A stretch of DNA of 64,000 nt from contig NW_020653337.1 in NCBI RefSeq assembly GCF_003589595.1, positions 4,694,053 through 4,758,052 of the forward strand, written 5' to 3'. Position numbers and translations under genes: made by a program. Source of the DNA: Hyposmocoma kahamanoa (Eukaryota; Arthropoda; Insecta; Lepidoptera; Cosmopterigidae). Numbering within the stretch: the first letter of the stretch is position 1; the number at the start of each line of letters is the position of its first letter. The notes below the pieces were generated by a model. It worked only from the letters and a program-made list of their open reading frames with translations, was not told the origin of the DNA and ran no database searches. Shown here one piece after another: positions 57,634-64,000 of this stretch.

Positions 57634-58110
57634 TGTTTCAAAGACATATTACAGTGGTACATAGGCCAGACAAAGAGATCCGTCACTGAAAGGCTCAAAG
57701 AACATATCGCTGCTGTAAAAAATCGCCAATGTAATAAAGTCAACTATTGCAGAACATTTACTGGAAAAGGGTACAAATCACTGAATTGACTTTCATCGTT
57801 AGCAGGTTCTCTCCATCGATCGTCACTTTTATTCAAGAGTTGTACGTGAAGCGATTGAAATCAAAAAACATTCTAATAATATCAATCGGGAGGACGGTTT
57901 CAAATTATCTGCTGCATGGAATCCGGTGTTTGCAAAAACTCAATGTTCGCGATAGACTGCGTACCATATACGGCTGTGATACAGAATAGGGACACCGTTA
58001 GTGTTGTGTGTGTTGGTAGTTTAAAAAATGTAATGCGGGTGGATGAAGATTCCACCGCCGAGATACCCGCCCGTGACCACAGCCAGTGCAACCTGGCCGA
58101 AACGTCGGGA
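57634..58110 (+). pseudogene. Penelope-like element fragment with GIY-YIG endonuclease domain
   Basis: YIGQTKRSVTERLKEHIAAV starts at 57658 and is a GIY-YIG nuclease core. IAEHLLEKG, EAIEIKKH and NREDGFKLSAAWNPV follow, as in the C-terminus of Penelope polyproteins. A TGA interrupts the frame after the GTNH residues and the reverse transcriptase is missing. Downstream (58020-58110) lies a structured 3' region ending CGAAACGTCGGG, like Penelope terminal regions. No autonomous function remains. Confidence 0.82.
58065..58109 (+). ncRNA. Hammerhead-ribozyme-like motif in Penelope 3' region (tentative)
   Basis: CCC 58070-58072 pairs with GGG 58107-58109. GTGACCA (58073-58079) occupies the CUGAUGA position. 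GCCAG/CTGGC forms a hairpin (58082-58086 with 58093-58097), then GAAA and GUC at 58104-58106. In hammerhead numbering, C3 and G8 are swapped to G3 and C8, a pair-preserving change. Two extra bases before stem II weaken the fit. Penelope elements are known to carry hammerheads, but activity here is doubtful. Confidence 0.35.
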
Positions 58111-58199
58111 AACTAGGTACGTGTGAAAAATACCTATTCGTATGTAAACTCGTTTATTCCCGTTTTCAAATGTTAGTACAATGCAACGCGAAAGTTTAA

Positions 58200-58440
58200 A
58201 AGTATATATTATTGTTACGGACACCGAGCCACACACGACAACACTCCGCGACCCGCGCCCCAACCGAGAGCGCGTCGCCGTTCCCCGCACCCCGCACACA
58301 GCGTCATACGGAGTCGCCGCCCCCCGCGCCCCGCGCACCGCGCCGAACGCCTTCTCGCCGACATCTCTAATAGATGAGAGACTTGATTTAATACATAAGT
58401 AGGAACGTTTTGACTAATAAAGGGTGGTAGTGGTTAGTAG
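58200..58440. other. CpG-rich block next to the Penelope fragment
   Basis: Unusually GC-rich for the window (runs such as CCGCGCCCCGCGCACC). The short frame through it is Pro/Arg-rich and probably meaningless. It begins near TGTTACGGACA, which could be a solo-LTR start, but no matching end was found. Origin unknown. Confidence 0.4.
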
Positions 58441-58497
58441 TCAGTAAGCAGTTGAACAAGTGTTTCATTTACGATCCTGATCCCGAGAAGAGCAAGA

Positions 58498-58577
58498 ACC
58501 CGACGTTTCGGGCCCTTTACAAGTCCCATGGTCACGGTTGACGGTTGATGGGACCTGTAAAGGGCCCGAAACGTCGG
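58498..58577. repeat. 28-bp-arm palindrome of Penelope terminal motifs
   Basis: An arm beginning CGACGTTTCGGGCCC is followed after about 20 bp by its near-perfect reverse complement ending GGGCCCGAAACGTCG. Two terminal motifs of the 4.7-kb type thus sit head to head. The AACC/GGTT bases outside the motif could pair. Confidence 0.85.
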
Positions 58578-59189
58578 TTTGTTTGAAAATATGTGTAACA
58601 ATCGCGAAAACCTAAGAACTCGATAAAATAGTTATTTACAAAAATTTGCAACAAATATTATGACAAATCTTTGTTACTTCCGCATTATTCATTCTCAAAC
58701 TCGCATCTTAAAGCACAAAGTTACTGAAATGAAAAAAAATGGATTGAATATACAAATTTTGCAGGCCGATTTCACATCACACATCCTTCATATTCACACA
58801 CTGGCTTTTACCTATTAATAAAGTAATGCACCCAAATTACCACTGTTGATAAGAAATTTAAAATAAATAAAAAAGTTTTGGCATCTCCTGAATAATCACT
58901 CTTTATACGAGTAAGACACGAGTTTGAGAAAGTAAGGGACGAAATTGCTATTGTTATAGGAGTACATTCGGTTAGCCAAACACTCCGTCCTGGTTTCGCC
59001 ACTATCTAACTTTATGTCTGTCTGAAAATCTCTAGAAGTCGTTAATATTCTTTGTGACTAATGGAGAACCGTGATCTCTAACTTCCCTACCGGCAAATAG
59101 GCGTCTGAATCGCGGTGTTAAGATTTTTCCTAATGTAATGACCTGTCACTAGTATTTTGTATGAGATCTGATCTATTCTTCTACTTAGC

Positions 59190-60057
59190 TTTGCTATAAT
59201 AGACGAAAATTGCAAAATTACATGTTTAGTATTTAATTACCGATGAAATGTGATTCCGTTTGTTTTGTAATTAGATGTTTTGCTGTTTTTACCACACATC
59301 CAGTATATAACCAGAAATAGAGACGAAATAAGGGCCACATTCCTGGTAACTCATCAGTGATACATCACTTATAAATATCAACTCTCGTTTGCACTGAAAT
59401 TACAAATTAGAAAGCTCAAATAGCACAGCGCCAACAATTGCCCCGTGTATACGCATATTCCAAAAGTATTCTGTAATTATTGTAATAAAAATAATGTCTC
59501 TCAATGGCGTGCTGTTCCATTCGGTGGTGTGGGGAAAAATAGCAAAACATCTAATTACAAAACAAACGGAATCAAATTTCATCTGCAATTAAATATGTAA
59601 TTAAGCAATTTTCGTCCATTAAAGCAAAGATCAAGTTAACTGGGCGATTTGAAGTGAAACAATTGACAACACCCATGGACGACACCCGTCAATTGTTTCG
59701 AATTCGGGCTGGCCAATCCGAGAGCAGTTGTCACAGTAATGACATGGCAGAATAGTGTTCAAACAAATTAAATAACATTTCTTCACTATTTCTCGTTATA
59801 TGCTCGAACACCCACATCACCGAATGGAACAGCCCCCATTGTTAGAGATATTATCTTTATTACAATAAATACAGAATATTTTTGGAATATACGGAGACGT
59901 ACACACAGGTCAGTTGTTGGCGCTGTACTATTTCAGATTTCTAATTTGTGATTTCAGCGCAAAAGAGAGTTGATATTTAAAAGTGATATAAGGCCCTGGA
60001 CCTGATGAGTTGCCAGGGATGGATGGCCATTATTTTGTCTCTATTTCTGGTTATATA
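59190..60057. repeat. Two interleaved long inverted repeats (A B A' B')
   Basis: A (59190-59294) is inverted as A' (59524-59629), including an exact 33-bp core with GTTTGTTTTGTAATTAGATG. B (59302-59533) is inverted as B' (59809-60057), sharing ATATAACCAGAAATAGAGAC and ACAGCGCCAACAA. The pairs cross, so they cannot both fold as simple hairpins. Probably nested or rearranged fold-back elements. Confidence 0.75.
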
Positions 60058-60245
60058 GCTCAATGCTTTGAATAAATTAATTTAAACCAATAATAACCTA
60101 TTTAGTTATAAAATATATTTTTTACCTTAGACGTTTTTGTTTTAAAGTGCATTCAACAGTCAACTATCAATCCGAGAGGCTCTCAACGTCAATGCGAAGA
60201 TTACCTGCGAAGAAAAACAGCACACTGTTAGATATAAATTTAAAA

Positions 60246-60735
60246 TTTAGTACCAGTAGAATTCCTTGTGAAAGAGAGATATGGACGTCGGTTCCGCGCT
60301 AAAAAGTGTCCGTACTTATAGGGCGTTAAAATCGTATACAGAGCGTCATTCACGCTTTAGTCTTCGTTTGTTCGACTGACAGCGAAGCAAGCAAAATTAG
60401 ACAGTACTGCGATGACATTACAATTTAAATTCAACGTTTTAGCTTTTTCATATTCCTTTACATGTCACTACGTTTAAATAGGTTGACTTGGGACATTTTT
60501 TTCGTCGTTTTTGTATTAGACCCGTCGTCCATTTATTTGTAAGTCAATGGCCAGCAAACAGAAATATAAGGCACATGGGAGTTGTCAACTTATATCTCAA
60601 GGTGACGGACGCGCTGGCAGTGCCCGTAAGATCTTCGCGATTTAAAGCTGTGAGTGACACTGCGACTGCTATCAACAGGCGTGCTGCTTACCACCAAACG
60701 CACGACTTGCTCGTCCCGTCACGTGGAATCATAAA
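60246..60735 (+). mobile_element. Repeat family E, split copy
   Basis: AGTACCAGTAGAATTCCTTG at 60249 is separated by about 290 bp from GGCACATGGGAGTTGTCAAC, GCAGTGCCCGTAAGATC and CGACTTGCTCGTCCCGTCAC (60570-60722). The intervening DNA is unrelated. Confidence 0.6.
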
Positions 60736-60789
60736 AAAAAATACCTTTCACTTCAATAAGATTATAACCTTTACAATTATAACCTTTTT

Positions 60790-61034
60790 TCTAGGAATTA
60801 CATTTTTTTCCCAAGTTTTATTCAAATCGGTTGCCGGAAAAAGCGTAATCCCTAGTTTGCCACCCTTAGAGGTGGAATAATTTCTTCAAATTGAAATGGG
60901 ACCAACACTGAGGTACTCTCTTTCCAACAAAAAATAATCATCAAATTCGGTTCAGAAATCGCGGAATCGCGTAAAATACATACAAAAAATACAGTCGAAT
61001 TAAGAACCTTCTCCTTTTTTGAAGTCGGTTAAAA
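60790..61034. mobile_element. AACCGACTTC-family repeat, partial inverted copy
   Basis: Includes GTTTGCCACCCTTAGAGGTG, GAGGTACTCTCTTTCCAAC and the end CTTTTTTGAAGTCGGTT. The other end is missing. Confidence 0.65.
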
Positions 61035-61194
61035 CATGGTAAGATAATCACGTGCATTTATACACAAATGTCGCAGGCAAGTTGTGCAGCTTCTTGCATT
61101 ACAAACCGCCTTGCCACTTCGCAAAACGGAGCAGTTTTGTAGAGACTAACTGTATTTACATATGTGCAAGACATCCACCTTAATTACTCACTCT

Positions 61195-61310
61195 GAACCT
61201 AGGAAATTCCCTGTAGGTACTATTACTACCAGAGCAACTGAATTAACTCCGCGGCATTACACCGAATACCCAGACTAGATCTAATTTAGAAAAGTTTATT
61301 TCCCACGTTG
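61195..61310 (-). mobile_element. SINE family C, partial
   Basis: ACCAGAGCAACTGAATTAAC and AATTTAGAAAAGTTTATTTC match the 63.7-kb copy in the same orientation. No tRNA head. Confidence 0.55.
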
Positions 61311-62115
61311 ATAGATTAGTATAATCTAGTCTTAAAGGATAACCTACAACAAAACGTAATAATGGGGAAAGAAGATAACAAAAATTAAAAAAAATAATTA
61401 AACTATCTAAAGTCCTCGTAACCGTTATGTAGGCTGACGAGAGAAGTGGCTTGTAGCGGTGATTTGGTAGACCCAGAACCCCACTGAGTTTTCTAGTCAT
61501 TTTAACGTCCAACAAGCTCTTTTGCGGAACGAAAAATGCATTAAAATAGTACCTAAATCAAAAAATGGTTAAATTTAACGCGTCTTATTAAAACAAGCAA
61601 TCTATAAGCACAATTTCAAACATAATTTGACAGCAAAGAGATTAAAGAAAGATATAGAGCAGAAATGACAAAGAAAAATAATAAAAGCGTCACCTAATTT
61701 AAGCGACAATGGCAATAAGTTCTTGCCAACACGTCTCGAATAACAATTATAGTTTAAATCTAGCGACCAGGTTACAGTACAACCACATGTATAGTACGTT
61801 AACATATTAAATAATATTCCATCGGTATATGACACTTATTTTATTGATATGGTTATAACGAGCTCGCCTTTTTCTTTTCTTTGGATTTATTTGAAAAAAA
61901 TATTGATGTTTTTGCCATATTTTTCACTACGTTTTACAAATCAAGGGAATTTTTCAAAAATATATTCTTTTATAATCAAGTTCTTAGGTTGTCGAGATTG
62001 TTATATAATGGAAAATATACTCTAAATAGCGATATGAATGTTCTTCGGTAAAGATAAAGTTATATATTAATAACTTTAGTTCAGTAAAGGGTGGTTTGGA
62101 TTAATAAATAAATAT

Positions 62116-62284
62116 ACAGCACTCATAGCCCCGTACTAGGGAGACCCTATATCAAAGGTACCATAGACGCATACATAGATAGCCACAAATTACATCCAAA
62201 CTTACGAGAGAAATAAATATAGGTCAAATATAATACCCCTGCGGGGTAGACCAACGTGGTAAGCATTCGACCAAGGAGGCAGTT
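62116..62284 (-). mobile_element. SINE family A, diverged
   Basis: CATAGCCCCGTACTAGGGAG, CCACAAATTACATCCAAAC and ACGAGAGAAATAAATATAGG on the plus strand match the family body. The tRNA head is shortened and damaged. Confidence 0.65.
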
Positions 62285-62289
62285 TAATA

Positions 62290-63665
62290 TTAGATATAAA
62301 AGGTTGGTGACTATACCATCTTAATCAGCTGTGATCATGAGACCGGTAACGGGCCTGAAACCAGGACTCCGTCATTCGCTCAGGGTTACGCGATAAAGAG
62401 CCTACCGCTGCGTGTATCGACGTCGGCACAGGCCCTAATATAGGTCTTTGATTTATGAGCATTCGGCTCCGCACGACTGCACACGGCGGTCAACGTTAAT
62501 TTCACCTTTCTGAGCGCGTGCTTAAGTTCCTTTTTCCTCGTAGGAGCGCCTGGTATCATTAGTGATATTTAGTAAGCTTTTATAGCGTAAGTATTTTCGA
62601 CTTTGTGTGTGTGGTGTTTCTGTTACGTAGTAACTATTAAGTCATATCTGCCGAAACGTTGATTTGTTTGAAAATACTTTCATTTCCAATTTATTCTTTG
62701 AAATCAGTTCTATTCTTCAGGAAATACATAAAAACATTTTTTAGACGAAATAATTCTTAAAAAATATACTACAACTACCGTATTTATTGCATTATACTGT
62801 ACTAATGATCTATCATCGATTGGCCAAGCCATTGTTCCGTTTACAATAGAGCCGCCCCTGGCCCGCCCATCTAGCCAGTTGCCTGGCAACTAGAGCTGAC
62901 TACTTGGCGTATTGCCAGTACGTCTGCCTTGTAAATTGAGATTGGTAAACGCATGTTCGTAATACATTTTCTGAAACACTACGAATTGTTAATTTGTGAG
63001 ATTGGTTTGACGAGATAATTTTTATGTAGCAATGCCGAATGGCTGAGGCGTTTCAAATAAAGTGGTTCAGTCGTGTTAATTACTACGAGAAATAGAAGCG
63101 AAGCATTGCTATTGATAACATATTATTATCTAAATTAAATAATTAGTTTTGCAGTGGTTTTCGGTTACAAATTTATATGCAGTTATTAAAAAGGATAAAG
63201 GATAAACTAAAACAATACCTCCTTAATTCTGAATCAAATATGATATGACATTTTCAATATAACTGTAATTTTATTATTATATAGTACTTATATTATTACA
63301 TTACTATAAAGACTAACGTTTGAGAAAAAGTATCCCAATCCTAACTTTTTTTACACTAACTTATAAACAGACTAATTTACTATTTAGAAAATTAAACATA
63401 CCGTATAACATTTACGACAGAAGAAATAGTTTCATCACACTTCCTTAAAAAATGAATCATGCTAGTAACGAACGCCACCGGTCAGTTGGCTGGGAATGAG
63501 CAGTATACCTTCTTACTTACCCCATTCTTGTGTTTATTATTGGCAAAATGATATGCAGTGTACAGAAAAATCGTTAACAGGTTTATGCGACACCGCTTTT
63601 TGTATTTTTTACTTATATGAAGCTATGTATGTTATAAATACCAATTAAAAAAATATATATTGCCT
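62290..63665. other. No recognisable gene
   Basis: A moderately GC-rich patch (62330-62520) matches nothing I know. GCCGAAACGTTGATTTG at 62650 is a decayed Penelope-type terminal motif. Confidence 0.4.
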
Positions 63666-63667
63666 GG

Positions 63668-63858
63668 TCTCGAACTAAGGAAATCTCTGTACTATGAGTA
63701 CCAGAGCAAAATAATCCTGGGCCACTTTACAGAACACTCAGACCAAAATCAATTTAGAAAAGTTCATTTTCTAAATTGATTCTCCCGGGAATCGTGTCCA
63801 GGACCTCTGCATCCAGCGTCCATACTGTAAACCGTTAGGCCACAGGCCACAGAGGTCG
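63668..63858 (-). mobile_element. SINE family C, minus strand
   Basis: GTACCAGAGCAAAATAATCC, CAATTTAGAAAAGTTCATTT and CCTCTGCATCCAGCGTCC match the family in reverse. A perfect 15-bp stem with a 5-nt loop (63747-63781) lies in its body. Confidence 0.65.
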
Positions 63859-64000
63859 ACTTTTAATTTTTTTTTTCCTTCAGAATAAGTCACTATAAGT
63901 TCTTATCGAAACTATATTATGAATGAGTAAGTAACTCCATTGCGTTTTCATGCCTAAACCGCTGAACCAAAGAAGGATGGCGACATCCCGTGTATTTTGT

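Noticed and set aside
58213..58480. Solo LTR beginning TGTTACGG
   Set aside because: No matching CA end, target duplication or second copy was found.
60488..60880. 130-codon ORF
   Set aside because: It spans pieces of repeat family E and the AACCGACTTC family, so it is a chance frame.

Overview
This window looks like repeat-rich intergenic DNA from an insect nuclear genome, most likely a moth or butterfly. It is AT-rich. It carries several tRNA-derived SINE families, short non-LTR retrotransposon ends, Penelope-type debris and the interspersed families common in Lepidoptera. I found no convincing host gene. The organism call is inference from repeat style, not from a marker gene.

The dominant feature is one complete errantivirus-like LTR retrotransposon (Ty3/gypsy group with an env gene) at 8142-16596. 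It has two identical 255-bp LTRs, a 4-bp target-site duplication (GAAC), a primer binding site matching the 3' end of tRNA-Leu, gag, pol, an F-type env and a polypurine tract. Gag and Pol are joined by a textbook -1 frameshift signal (A AAA AAC, 8-nt spacer, stem-loop). The first AUG of the leader opens a 7-codon uORF that contains a splice donor, and a phase-matched acceptor lies at the start of env. One AUG could therefore act as a uORF start in genomic RNA and as the env start in spliced RNA. The only visible lesion is an in-frame TAA inside gag.

The second large element is a 5'-truncated CR1/Daphne-like LINE at about 48080-50056. Its reverse transcriptase frame is open and it ends in a short-repeat tail. 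3' fragments of the same family lie near 2.3, 56.3 and 57.4 kb. Other non-LTR C-terminal remnants lie near 5.6, 19.7, 36.8, 45.2 and 55.1 kb.

Smaller mobile DNA fills the rest. A TIR element at 25338-25847 encloses a MADF-domain exon. A Penelope fragment with a GIY-YIG domain lies at 57634-58110. A Penelope-related element with a 13-bp TSD lies at 4589-4980. Several TIR/MITE and fold-back structures occur (42.7, 46.3, 52.4 and 59.2-60.1 kb). At least four tRNA-derived SINE families and several repeat families without a tRNA head are present. Long stretches between these show only short ORFs and nothing I can name.
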